A stretch of 64,000 bases of DNA, from the NCBI GenBank assembly GCA_013397795.1, contig VZTJ01003867.1, positions 632,124 to 696,123 on the forward strand, read 5' to 3'. The stretch's first letter is position 1. The number at the start of each line of letters is the position of its first letter. The notes below the pieces were generated by a model. That model saw only the letters and a program-made list of their open reading frames with translations, was not told where the DNA came from and searched no databases. Source of the DNA: Orthonyx spaldingii. Taxonomy: Eukaryota > Chordata > Aves > Passeriformes > Orthonychidae. The position numbers were made by a program, and so were the translations under genes. Shown in pieces: positions 46,628 through 58,501 of this stretch.

Positions 46628-49320
46628 CTGTTGGGAAGGAAAGAAGAAATATCAATTCAGCACCCTTCTGGTACAAATGATCGTTATTTCCACCCTTCAT
46701 TGGGCCTGTGAGCACCAGGCATGCACATTCCACACAAGCAACAGACCCATCACCTGCTGCTTTCTCGACTCACTCATTCCCATGTGACTGTCATTGTGGC
46801 AAAAGTTTCTGCACTAAGCACCCACTAAAATAAATCAAAATTCTGTTGCACGTTTATAAACCAATGGCACAATGGACCCTTAAGAAATATCTGCTAAGAA
46901 TGGTACTGCTCTGTTCTATTTACGAGTACAGAAGGCACTATCATGAAATGCCATGAGACAACTCAGCAACATTTCCACCACATCTCAACATGCAGCTTCC
47001 TCCTAGAGTCCAACAGCACAGCATGAAAAACCTCTTGCCAGTTAAACACTAAAACTGCCAGAACATTTCAAGTTGCTGTAGATATATTTTAAGTACCAAT
47101 TAATCACAATGATGACAACTCCATCCCATGTTCCTCTTTCACACTCAGACTCACTCAGCAAGTGTTTCACTTGGTAGCATGACGTGGTTTTTGCCATCTG
47201 CAGCAGTCCCGGGCAGGACTGGTGCACAGCAACCCCCCGCAAGTGAATCTGATTCACCAAGGGACAGGAACAGAGAACTCAGCCCATTTCTAAGAAGATG
47301 GAGGACACCTTAAGCAGGCCAGTGAAAACCATTGCTTTCACTGGCTCTTACAAGCACAGCCAGCTTTCTTGGAGGAATAGAAGTTTAAAATTAACAGATT
47401 AAACAGAAACACATTTAAGAGCTCCTTACATGTGTTCTTTTTCTACTTTTGTTTAACTCAAGAAGAAAGAAAGGCCACCTGGGGGATTTCTACCCAAAAC
47501 AAATACTTCAACTACTGGACAAATGACAACATAAACTCCAAGCCCTCATATCTGTTTTGTGAACCACTGTTTCTCTCTTTTTGGCCCAAACACAGATAGG
47601 AAATTGCAATTCTTTATAGTCAGCCTGAATCTAATCAAGTCCGTCTTTCTCTCTGAAATTCCTCTCCATCCTGGAAAAAGAGTCTGTTAAAAAAGACAGT
47701 TATTTAAGCCACAGAATCAAAGAAATCTAACTTTTAAAGTGTTAACTAACTTCATCTAAAATATATGAACAACGGCAATTAAAATACTTTTTATTGAACT
47801 TATCACAATCTATTTGTTCAATGCAACTGTTTTTATTATTACTCCCCTGAATATGTGGTATACTGTCTTTCCTATTTTAGTTTTCATCTCAACATTCACA
47901 GCTTCTCAACCTGAAGTGTCAGTCCTGCTTCTGCCAAAACTGCCAGACTGCTTTCCAGAAATGTCCCTCTGTCACTTCATTCTAGCAGGACTGCCTCACT
48001 AAGAATAGTCTCCCTCTATTAGACCACACCAACCTTCACTTGTCATAAAAACCGAGCAACTCAGGGCGAGAAGACCCACGGAGAACATTTTAAGTGAATT
48101 AAAACGATCAAGTTTGAACTTCAGAAGTTTACCAGGTAGGTGGTGATGCAATGCAGAAGAGCTGCAGGAACTCCCACTTTGGGAAAGGCTCTTCTCCCCA
48201 GCAGTGCAGCCAAGGGAAGGCAAAGGGGGTGCTTAGCTACTGACCAGAGCTCTGCTGCACAAGCCCACCCTGCAGAGGACTCTGGCTGCTCCCAGGAGAC
48301 AGCACTCTTCAACCCCATCTCTTCTTTTCACCATACACATCACTGCCAAACTTCTTTTTTTCCTCCCCTGCAGGTAGCTCTGATCTTCTGTTTTCTATCT
48401 AGAAAGCAAACAGTAAGCTAAATCTAAATTACCAGCTTTATTTTGCTGACACTTGAAAATATTTGTAACGGCAACCAAAATGTTTCTGACCAGAAAGGTC
48501 GAGTTTTTGAGCTATAGAAACTAAAGTAAAATATTTATTAGTATCTCAGTTTCTATACAATTTACAGGAAAGAAAAAGTTGCTTTGCTCACCACTAACAC
48601 ATATTCCTCCCCCAAACCCTCGAGACTCAACTAAATATTACCTAATCATAAGCATTATAAGAAGTACTCAAGTATTTATGTATTATTATTAATTTATGTA
48701 TTATTAAGTATTTTTGACACTACATTTCCAGCCTATGCAAAGATAATGACAGACTTCAATTATGGGTTGTGGCTTGCAGTTCCCAAGAGAAGATTCCTCT
48801 AGTTAAGAGGACTTCATTTTCAGAAAGTAGAACCACGTTTTCCTATCTATAAATTTTAACATTAAGATCATTTCATAAAAAGTTTTGAATCGAAATAACA
48901 AAACCCTAATTAATACTCAATATGATGTGCAAGTTAAAAGATGAGTACCAGGAAAACATAAATATGCTACGGTATAAACTCATATCTTAGACTGTGATCA
49001 AATTTCAGGAAATAATAAAGAGGTGCCTCCTTACACGAGAGCATCAACGGAACAGGATTTTTACTCTTTACTTACAATTTTCTCCTGGTTTCTCACTCAG
49101 AGGGAAGTGACACACTTGGTCAATTTCACTCAGTTTCCACTCCCTGCCTTGCTCTCCTGCATCGTGCCGCACCATTCGGAGCGGTGTAAAATACACGTAA
49201 AAACCCCAAACACACTTCTCCCGCATTTCCCAGCGCCAACTCGGCGGACCAGCCGGAGACAAAAAAAACCCCGGTAATTCCCCAGGAAGCCCATCAGCCG
49301 CCCCTACTCATCGCTCCTCT
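46628..49320 (-). other. Intron 1 of WAPL (3' part)
   Basis: AT-rich DNA between the acceptor of exon 2 and the CpG island. Its 5' border is unknown because exon 1 could not be fixed. A near-consensus donor GTAAGTAAAG on the minus strand, with G at 49075, is one candidate end of exon 1. An AT-rich imperfect direct repeat with 18-base period (TTTATGTATTATTA-like) sits at 48675-48706. Confidence 0.7.
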
Positions 49321-49610
49321 CCGCACCGCTCCTCTTACATAACCAAAGGCAAAGAAAAATAGGTTAAAAGCACGGCGGCAGAAGGAGCTGATGAAATCCC
49401 ACGGTGACAGTTTCTTTTTTCCTCCCTCCCTCCCCCTGCGGCGGGGGGTGCGAGCGGAACCGGGTCACCCCAGCGCTCCCTGATGTCATTTCCCTTCCCG
49501 CCCGGCCGCCTCCCCCGCCCCACCGGCCCGCATTACACAAGTGCCCGGGGCGGCCGCGGCCCCCCCCGCCCCACAGCCCGGGGCTCCGGCCCCTCGCGCC
49601 GCTCCGGCCG

Positions 49611-49611
49611 N
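49611..49611. other. Ambiguous base (N) at the left edge of the tandem array
   Basis: A single N separates unique GC-rich sequence from nine bases (49612-49620) identical to the end of the array unit. It probably marks an assembly problem or gap of unknown size, so the true array may be longer than shown. Confidence 0.8.
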
Positions 49612-50292
49612 GCCCGCCGGGAGCGGTAGTTCGCGGCCCTCCTCCGCCCGCCGGGAGCGGTAGTTCGCGGCCCTCCTCCGCCCGCCGGGAGCGGTAGTTC
49701 GCGGCCCTCCTCCGCCCGCCGGGAGCGGTAGTTCGCGGCCCTCCTCCGCCCGCCGGGAGCGGTAGTTCGCGGCCCTCCTCCGCCCGCCGGGAGCGGTAGT
49801 TCGCGGCCCTCCTCCGCCCGCCGGGAGCGGTAGTTCGCGGCCCTCCTCCGCCCGCCGGGAGCGGTAGTTCGCGGCCCTCCTCCGCCCGCCGGGAGCGGTA
49901 GTTCGCGGCCCTCCTCCGCCCGCCGGGAGCGGTAGTTCGCGGCCCTCCTCCGCCCGCCGGGAGCGGTAGTTCGCGGCCCTCCTCCGCCCGCCGGGAGCGG
50001 TAGTTCGCGGCCCTCCTCCGCCCGCCGGGAGCGGTAGTTCGCGGCCCTCCTCCGCCCGCCGGGAGCGGTAGTTCGCGGCCCTCCTCCGCCCGCCGGGAGC
50101 GGTAGTTCGCGGCCCTCCTCCGCCCGCCGGGAGCGGTAGTTCGCGGCCCTCCTCCGCCCGCCGGGAGCGGTAGTTCGCGGCCCTCCTCCGCCCGCCGGGA
50201 GCGGTAGTTCGCGGCCCTCCTCCGCCCGCCGGGAGCGGTAGTTCGGGGCCCTCGCCCGCTGGGAGCTGTAGTTCGCGGCCCTCCCCCGCCGC
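49612..50292. repeat. 34-bp GC-rich minisatellite, 18 identical copies plus diverged edge copies
   Basis: A 34-base unit beginning GAGCGGTAGTTCGCGGCCCT and ending CTCCGCCCGCCGG repeats without change from 49621 to 50232, exactly 18 times. A partial unit precedes it after the N. Copy 19 (50233-50262) has lost four bases and changed two. Copy 20 (from 50263) reads GAGCTGTAGTTCGCGGCCCT. Each unit has six CpG. On the minus strand the unit has no stop in any frame, and 34 is not a multiple of three, so long open frames of 300-370 codons appear in all three frames. These are artefacts of the repeat and not a gene. Confidence 0.97.
50256..50274 (-). promoter_or_regulatory. ZNF143/THAP11-type promoter motif in the diverged array copy
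   Basis: The minus strand reads ACTACAGCTCCCAGCGGGC starting at base 50272. This fits the known vertebrate promoter motif ACTAYRNNNCCCR, bound by ZNF143 with THAP11/HCFC1. The 18 identical units carry ACTACCGCTCCCGG at the same place and miss the R at the sixth position. The motif assignment is from memory of the consensus. Confidence 0.55.
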
Positions 50293-53200
50293 ACCTCGAC
50301 GGGGCCCGGAGCGGTGCGGCCACCCCGGCACGGCTGGAGCGGCGCAGGGCAGAGCCCCGCCCGGCAGTTCGGACGGCAGCAGGCGGTGAAACGGCTCTGC
50401 GTGCGCTCCGTTAAAAGTTCTGGGTGCCCCGTGAGGGCGCAGGAGGCGCTCGCCCTCACTGCCCGTCCTCACGTCCGCTCCACGGGGGAACAGGAGCCGG
50501 CCCGCCGAACCAGCACTCGGTGGAATTGCGGCTTTCACATGCTCGCACTTCCACAAGCTGGCACGTCCACCCACGTGCGTTGGGTTTGCGCGCACCTTTG
50601 GGGGTTTAATTAATGATACGCGCTGTGCGGAGCCGAAAAACGCGCCGCAAAGGTGTCATGCAGCAGATACAGACGGGCATGGAACTGCCGCCAAATCCAA
50701 CGATTCTGTAGGCAGTGTTTCATTAAATGCTCGTGGGGTAGAAAACTAAGGATGCACGACCAGAAAAACATTAAAAAATGACATCACACAGATGTAGTTT
50801 GGTCAGTTTTCCGAGGAGGAACTTTCAAAAAAGAAAAGTCAAATGAAACTCTACAACCTTGGAGTCTAAAATGGTTTCACAACACGTGCTCATACCCAAA
50901 CCATTGTTTGAGGCTTTACGATGCGAGTCCCAAATACGGGACTAATTAAAAGATCTAAAAGGCTGATTTCACCCTGCAGAAGAGGTTAGAGTTGTCTCAA
51001 TACCTCTAGGCTTTTTCTTAATTTTATATTTACTTTATCCAATGCAAAATTACTGCCTCTCCATAAGAAGATGCAAGACTGTGGTTTTGTTGAGTGATCC
51101 CTGGGAGTAAATCTGATCCCTCCTGATGTGTTGGAGCTTTCAGGCATCACTTCTGAAGCACAAACGTGCTGTGAACATGCTCTCTAAAGCCAGTATGCAA
51201 CTGGTGCTGCTGGAGAAAGTGGAGATAAAACCAACTGGGCCTTGCAATGAGAAGCACAAGCTTCATTTGGATTGTGGTTGAGGTTTGTGTTGTGTTTCAG
51301 ACAAGGCTTACAAGCTCATCTCGATCTCACCACCTGACTCATTGAAGGGCCACTGAAAAACAGGCTACAAACTTTAAAAGTCATAATCTGACTACAAAAA
51401 GTGAGAAGATTGTACTCCTGAGAGCATTCTTGATCAGAGCTACTAATTAGCTCATTCAGACTCTAAGAATAAAATGGATAGCTAAACCTGTTTGAGTTTG
51501 CATAGTCTTATTTGGTGACTGATCTGTTAGAGGAGAACACTACTGTGAGAGCTCAAAACACTGAGGGTCTGAGAAGTTCTTTACAGTGTAAAAGTTTGTC
51601 CTGAGAACCAAAAAAAGTGAAGAATATGGCCAGAGTAAGGAAGTGACACCATGAATCTATTAGGAAACAGTTTCTATTTGGATGTGAAGTTAGAAGAGTT
51701 GGAATTAAATTAGATCTGTTTCCCATGTAAAGCCTGGGTTACCTAAGTCACTCATACAGTAATGCAGAGAATTTTGCAGTCTAATGATAGTAATGGGATG
51801 TCATTTGGAAGCTCTCACACACCTTATACCCCTGGGCTAGCTTCACATTTCCAGTGTAGGAACCCCACACAGAGTAATCCAAACCACTGCAGATTCATGG
51901 TCATGAGGGAATTTCCCATGACTAACAGAGGATAAATTAAACTCGTTTTTGTGCTGCCTGTCCTATCCTGGGTACCAGCAGAAGGCTGTAAGTGAAGCCC
52001 TTTACTAGGATGAGGATGGATAAACAAACCTTGTTGTGTTCAAGAACAGCAGAGATGTGCCAGATAAGTGCCCCAACATACTTCAGATACTTTGAAAATT
52101 TGACACCCTGGATCTTATTAAGCTTGGCAGTTAACACGTTAAGCTTTGCTATTTCCATTTTCACCACAAATATGCAAGTGCCATGGCAGAGCAAACAAAA
52201 GCCAAATCCCATCTGTGTTTGGCAGCAGGTATGTTTAATTCTCAGAGGATGGAATTTAACAGGCATTTTATGCTTTTTGTGAAATTATATGACTGATAGT
52301 TGCCATCTCCCTTCTCACACAAAAAAAAAACCCCAAAACCAAAACAGCAACCACACAAATCCCTTCAAAAAAAAATCAACCCATGAAACACTCCAGCTTG
52401 GCATTTGTCTCCATGAGAACAGCAGTGGGAGATAAGCAGCCACCTTCAAACTGTAGGGTTTCTACCTTAAAAATTTTTTGGGAAGGCCAAAGTGAATAAT
52501 CCAGTTTCCCTGTGAAGCACTGCCCAAGAAGCAAGCAGTAGCTCACAGGAAGGCTCTCCCCATTGCTCCTCAGGCCCAGACTGCTCTCCTCACCACCGTG
52601 AAAGCCTCTCAGTGCACTCCTTATCTTCTCCTCTGCCTCTTCCCTGTTCTTCTGCGTCTCAGCCTAGTCACTATTTGCCTTCCAAGTTCTCTTCTGCTTC
52701 CTGTGGTACTTCCTTCCTTGCCTCCTGTGCAGGTGGGAAGGGATGGGGGTGAAGAGGATATCCTGCTGCTCTTACAGCTGCTGCACTGCTTTCATGTCCC
52801 AGTGAGCACCACTTACAATTTTGCTGCTTTTTGCTTTTTCTTTGCAAAAAGTCAGCCTGCTCCTGTTGCTGTCCTTCAAATGCCACGGGGCACACCGGGG
52901 TGAGAGCACGGGGCCCTTGCCATTTCGATTCACTGGGGTGAGAATTTCCCCTTCACTCTTTGCACAGCAAAGGTGAGGGGAGGCTAAAGAGACACATGAA
53001 GTAACTGATTACCGTATTTTAGTCAACTTCTCCAAAAATAGTGATTTAGACTTTAACGTGCTGGAGGAAGGGCAGCAACACCAGCCCCAGCAGCAGCACA
53101 GGACTGGGCAAGAGCAGGGCTGACCCAGGCTGGATGCCAGGTGCCCGCCAAAGCCACTCTGTCACTGCCCTTCTCAGCTGGGCAGGGGAGAGAAAATGGA

Positions 53201-56200
53201 ACAAAAGGCTGATGGGTCGAGAAAAGGGCAGGGAGAGATCACTCACCAATTACTGTCACAGGCAAAACAGAAATGACTTGGGAAGATTAGTTAAATTTAT
53301 TACCAGCCAAGTCGGAGTAGGATAATGAGAAATACAACTAAAATCTAAAAATACCTTCCCCTCATCCTCCCTCTTCCCAGGCTTAATTTTGCTCCCAATT
53401 TTCTCCACCTCCTCCCCCTCTCACATATTCTCACTCCCCTCTCTGGCTGCACTGGGGCAGTCTTCTTGCCTTCCTTAAATCTGTTATCCCAGAGGTGCTA
53501 CCACCGTCACTGTTGGGCTTGGCCAGTGCTGGGTCCACCTTGGAGCCAGCTGGCATTGACTGTATCGGACACAAGGGAAGCTTCTGGCAGAAGCTTCTCA
53601 CAAAAGCCACCCCTGCAGCCCTCCTGCTACCAAAACCTTGCCATGAAACCCTAAAGCAGAATGTACAGGGGCAGGGAAAGAGGAGAGATTTGCAACCCAG
53701 TGTACAGCAAAGTATGATTTCTGTCAGGAGTACAGCTTTTCCTGGTGAGGTATTTCCAATGGATAATGTACTGCTAATTTCTGGCACTCAACCCTGAGAA
53801 GAAGGACTGAAAGGCATTCAAATGGGATCTTTATACAGCTTTGGATCATAATTTTCAGTAGCTGTCTCCTGATACGTGGAGGTCAAGCCAAGGCATTAAG
53901 TTTAGTAACCAAAAGGTGAAAACAAGCACTGCTGGACAGAACAAAGGAATGCTTCAAAGAGTGCAGCAAAGGGCCAGCGCTCCATGATTTAAAAAAAGTT
54001 CCCTGGATCATGGCATTACTGAATCAGGCCCAGGCAGCAGAAGAAGTTGTGCTACTCCACCTTCTCTCTGGCCTGCACACCCATGTGTTGCAATTGTGTG
54101 AGAGGCAGCACCGTCCCTGCAGTGTCAGAGCCTCTGGACAGACTCGTTTTACTCGACGAACCAACAGCAGCCATTCACCTACGGCTAAATTCTCAGTGGT
54201 TTTCTGGGCAGCTTTTCCCCCTAGGTGATCAGCCTGTAAGTCTACTGGAAAAACCTGTGGTGAAACACGAGTGGGAAAGCACAAAGTAGCTTTCACCTTG
54301 TTGTAACCATCAAGGTCAGAGCTTCATTCTGCTATGCAGTGTATTCCCAGCAAGCTCTGCTGAGAAAGTAAGCGCCCGTGCTGTTTCCCACTGGAGATTT
54401 TATGATGTGCCAACATGTTTCAGGAGGAAAAAAAACCCACCAAAATAAAGGCATTTGTAGTAAGGATGCAGCCTTTAAAATCACAAGGAAAGTCTAGGTT
54501 CCTCCATCCTTTGAACAAAGCAAGTTCCCATTGTTTTATAAGGGATAAAAGGGTGCTGTCTCTCTCAAACACCTGAGATCTCTTGCAGCCTTGTAGGATG
54601 ACCACACTGAACACCAGCCTTTCCTTCTTGAATTTTTTTGGACTCCTTTTAAGATCTTACTGTTTCACATTATTATTGAATTTCTGCCTTTGTAGCAACA
54701 GCCCTTAAGGAAAGCTACCAAAGTGCACCAACATGGGAACCCAACGAGAAATTGGTTCTTGTAACAAGCTCATTGGTGCAACTGTCATTGTCCTGTTCCA
54801 TTCCTCCTCCAGCAACAGGGGAGCAGCCATTTCTGTTGCTTTTTTTGCTACTTTGCTTCCTTCATCTTTTAACAAGGGCAGGTGTGTGACCAACACTTTA
54901 TCTCCCTTTGTCCTCTTAGTTTGGATTACTGGGTTTGAGTGTGGCTCTCACGTGCAGATGCTGTAACCTGTAACGTTACCTTCTGAGCTTTAATTTACAA
55001 GAGTTTTGTTTTCACCTTTGTAGTTCCCAAATACTTGCTTCTATTTTTTTGCAAGCAATTAAACCCCAGCAATATCAGGTGAACGAATTTGTTGGTGCCC
55101 TGGAACCCAGGATGTGTGGCCACTGAGGATTGTGAGCAATGCTACGAAGGACAGCAACATCAACTACAACTGGAAAAAAAAATCCACAGAGAATTAAAAC
55201 TCGTGTAACTAATGAGGTCTGGATGGACGTGTCCCTGAACATCATGACAGAATTAATGTACTAGCTGGCAAATTAAGCTGATAAAATGGAAATTGAAAAA
55301 AAATATTAAATGACGATTTCCTCATGGGAATGTAGGAGGCAACAAAATATCAGTTAGTGACTTCATTAGTTTCCTGCCAGAATACAGCCCTGAACAAATT
55401 GCTTTCACCTTTACTCAGATTACCATGAAGAAAGCTGCGGTGTCTGTTGCACAAGACCCTGCTACACCCAGGCCCTTACACTGTGCCGGGTTTGCAAACC
55501 TGTTCACACTTCGGGTTCCCTGCATGGGACGTAACCATGTCCCATGGAGTGAGCAAAGATCACAGCACAGCACGAAGCAGAGGGCCTGTCAGCGAGGGGT
55601 GGCAGAGCTCAGGAAGGCAGCTGATGATAACAAAAGGCTGAAAACATCTGTGCATTGATGGTTCTTTAGACATGTCATGGAAATGACTCATTACTGGACC
55701 AGCCACGTGTGAGGGCAGCAGAGCAGGCAGTGCATTTGCTGTCCAAAACCACGTTATTATTCTAATAATACACTGGCCTGCAGGCAGCTTCCTTATGCTG
55801 TACTTCTCTGCTGGATCTGCGACCTTCAAATTCTGAGATAAATGTTTACTGTGCAGCACAGTTGTTTTGGTTTTTTATTTTTTGCAGGGGTAAACATTTG
55901 AAAGAAATCGGAAGAATTATTGATGCAAGAGTTTAGGTTCAAACTAAGATGCTTTGACTAACTCCAAGTGCCTCCCCAGTGGTTTTCATAAAGAATAAGC
56001 CTTGTACCGTGGCTGGGGGAAAACAAAATATATTTCCCCTTTTATCTTGTAGTGTGTGATACTAAATAGCTTGAACATCATGCCAGTGTCTACTGGGTGC
56101 TTTTTGGGCCTTTCAGATCGTGGATACTTAAGCAGACTTGAAAGCTCATCTCAATCAAAATACTTTTGCTGATCAGCTGTCAAGCAAACACACAGCAGAC

Positions 56201-56424
56201 AAGCACTACAGTTCATTCAAAAGGAAAAAAAATCATTCCGTGCTGCACTTCAGCTCGATCCTAAGCAGTCTTCATCAGCACAGTGCTTTGTCTTCTAATG
56301 CAAGGGGTAGGAAATTTTGCTCCTTACATGCTTTTTCAGTCTTGCAGAGAGCTGGTTTGTGGCTGACAGGTCCTTCCTGTCCCGTTCAGTTCTCAGACTC
56401 TAATTTTCAACACAGGTCCCAAAA

Positions 56425-56440
56425 AGAGAGAGAGAGAGAA
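56425..56440 (+). repeat. GA microsatellite
   Basis: About seven GA units in an A-rich context in the intergenic region. Confidence 0.75.
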
Positions 56441-58486
56441 AAAGTATTTAGGTCTTTTGGCTTGATTTTCCATTTTCTCCCCACCACCAAACGCAAGATT
56501 GGGCACGGGCTGAGTAATCATACAGGCACTGCTAAGTGGTTTCATCTTTGTATAAAATAGTCACTTTGGTCATTATCAGACACGCTGCAGAGGTAAAAAA
56601 AAAAATCAGAAATCTTTCTCAAACCATTGAATTATCCACCAACAGTTATCAGTGGGTAAGACGGGAAAAAACATATTTGAAAGAGCATTGATCACAGTTC
56701 TTCATTTTTACTGTATGTGCGTCAGCAAGTACAAATACCGAATGTTCCGCTATGAAATCGAGGTTCGAGGAAGCAGAAAGGAGGTTTTAAAGCAGTACCG
56801 GCTCTGCTGGACTCCAGTGACACCTACTGGTAATTGAAGAAGTTACCAAACGTTCCTTGAAAACGCAGCAGCGTTAATTTATGCTCCTGCCCTTAGGGTC
56901 GCTGATAATTTTTTTGGCAGCTCAGGCTCTGTGCCACGCTACAATCAGGTGTTAGAGTTAATGAAACAGTGTATTTATTTTGCAAAACTTTTGACTCCAT
57001 TTGATTATTAACTACTTCAAACTGCATTTTTATCACTCTGTGTTGTCGAGTCGTACTTTTGCTCCTGGCAGCAGCAGATTAGGATAGGCCAGTGGATTTT
57101 TGGTTTGATGGAGTACACTGGGGCATTTTTCCAATTTTAGTCACTTCATTAATATAACTGTAGTCAAAAAATAAATAATTTAATACATCTCCATTTGCTT
57201 TCAGGTGCATTCCTTTTAGCATGGATTCCAAAAATGAAGCAGCACAACTGACTGAGCTCATGGCTTTGCTTCTGACACCTCCTTGCAGTCTGCAGCGCTG
57301 AACTGCTCTGTCACAGCTCTGCTAGTCCGGCAGTCACACAGGTATTTCTGAATGTAACTTCAGCCAGCACTTGTAAGCGAATAAATACCAAAAAACTCCC
57401 TAAGTGACAGTTGTGGCACCAGGATTTCAATAAAACCTCACATGATGCAAGGCTTTACACACAGAAAATGGATGGAATATTCATGATGTACTCTCAGACA
57501 CCTCAGCTGGGACAAACAGAAGCAACACGACAAGGAAAAGCAGTGCTACAGCTCTGGGCACCAGACTCATCTCCCTGTCTGCACTGTGTAAACTGGTTCA
57601 GTGTGTGGACATGAATATTTCTGTTTGAGACAATCTGTGGCTGAGGGATTCCTTCCATTGACATGGAAATAACCCCTGCAAGGTTTTCAAACCACAGCCT
57701 TGCCAAACAACTGGCAATGAACATCACTGATGGAGCTCTGGCTACCCCCACTGCATCGGGAAAATTTGCCTTAATACATCTGGCAGGCTTAGAATTGTCT
57801 TAGTTTCATCTCTGACACTGAGGTACTTTCAGATATGGCTGAACAAAGCCATGACATTTTTACCTCTTTGTCCTGCAAATCCTTCCTTTGAGGAATTGAA
57901 GGTTCCTGTCCAAAAGTCTATTTGGGTTAAATCTGACAGTCTCCAGTGCAAACTGTCCCAGGACAACAAAAATGCTCTGTTATGGAGTGGTGAGGCCACC
58001 TGGCAATGAACATGCACCACCCAAATCAGAACAACTCCCAGAGTACCAGCCCAGGCATCTCAGAACAAAGAATGCACAGAATTTTTAATTATTTTTTTTT
58101 TTGTGCCATAGTAATTTGACAAATCATTTCTGACAGAACACCTCAGTCAGATTTGCACAGGCAGGAATATTGTTGTAGGTTACTGGAAAGCAGACAGACA
58201 GGAGCAAGGCAACTTGGTTTTATGGCAGAATACTTGCCAATTAAATTCTGTTCCCAATACTCAATAACAAAACTTCCAAGCTGGACTATAAAGACAACAA
58301 TTTCTAAAGGAAATGTAGAAACATTTTTAGGAGTCAAGCTATAAATCTGCTAAGCAATAGTTCAATACTGACTTTAGAAACATGCCCATAATAATGACTT
58401 TACAAACCTGTGCACATAAATAGAATAGGTAGATATTAGAGAAATTGCAGTATGTTGCAACTTCAAGATCTGCTCAAAGAATGTAA

Positions 58487-58501
58487 TTTTTTTTTTTTTT
58501 T
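58487..58501 (+). repeat. Poly-T run (15 bases)
   Basis: Fifteen T residues in a row. On the minus strand this is a poly-A run, but the sequence before it resembles no retroposed gene that I recognise. Confidence 0.8.

Larger units (their letters stand above)
49380..50610 (-). promoter_or_regulatory. WAPL: CpG island, presumed WAPL promoter and noncoding exon 1
   Basis: A sharp rise in G+C and CpG marks this stretch against AT-rich flanks. It is the only such island in the window and lies just upstream of the first coding exon of WAPL, as expected for a housekeeping gene promoter. No TATA box is visible. G runs and C runs at 49545-49590 are Sp1-like. A CpG island can fire in both directions, but no gene is seen on the plus strand to the right. 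I could not place the start site or the exon 1 donor. Confidence 0.75.

Noticed and set aside
49486..50595. Minus-strand open frames of 308, 319 and 369 codons
   Set aside because: They are produced by the stop-free 34-base repeat, occur in all three frames, consist of the same Arg/Gly/Pro-rich super-repeat and cross an ambiguous base. They are not evidence of a protein.
50314..50613. Plus-strand frame of 99 codons at the edge of the CpG island as a divergent gene
   Set aside because: It is a GC-driven frame without recognisable protein, and no further exons follow on the plus strand.
53431..53797. Overlapping plus and minus frames of 100-118 codons in the intergenic region
   Set aside because: No domain, no splice-site support and no match to OPN4 or any neighbour expected here.
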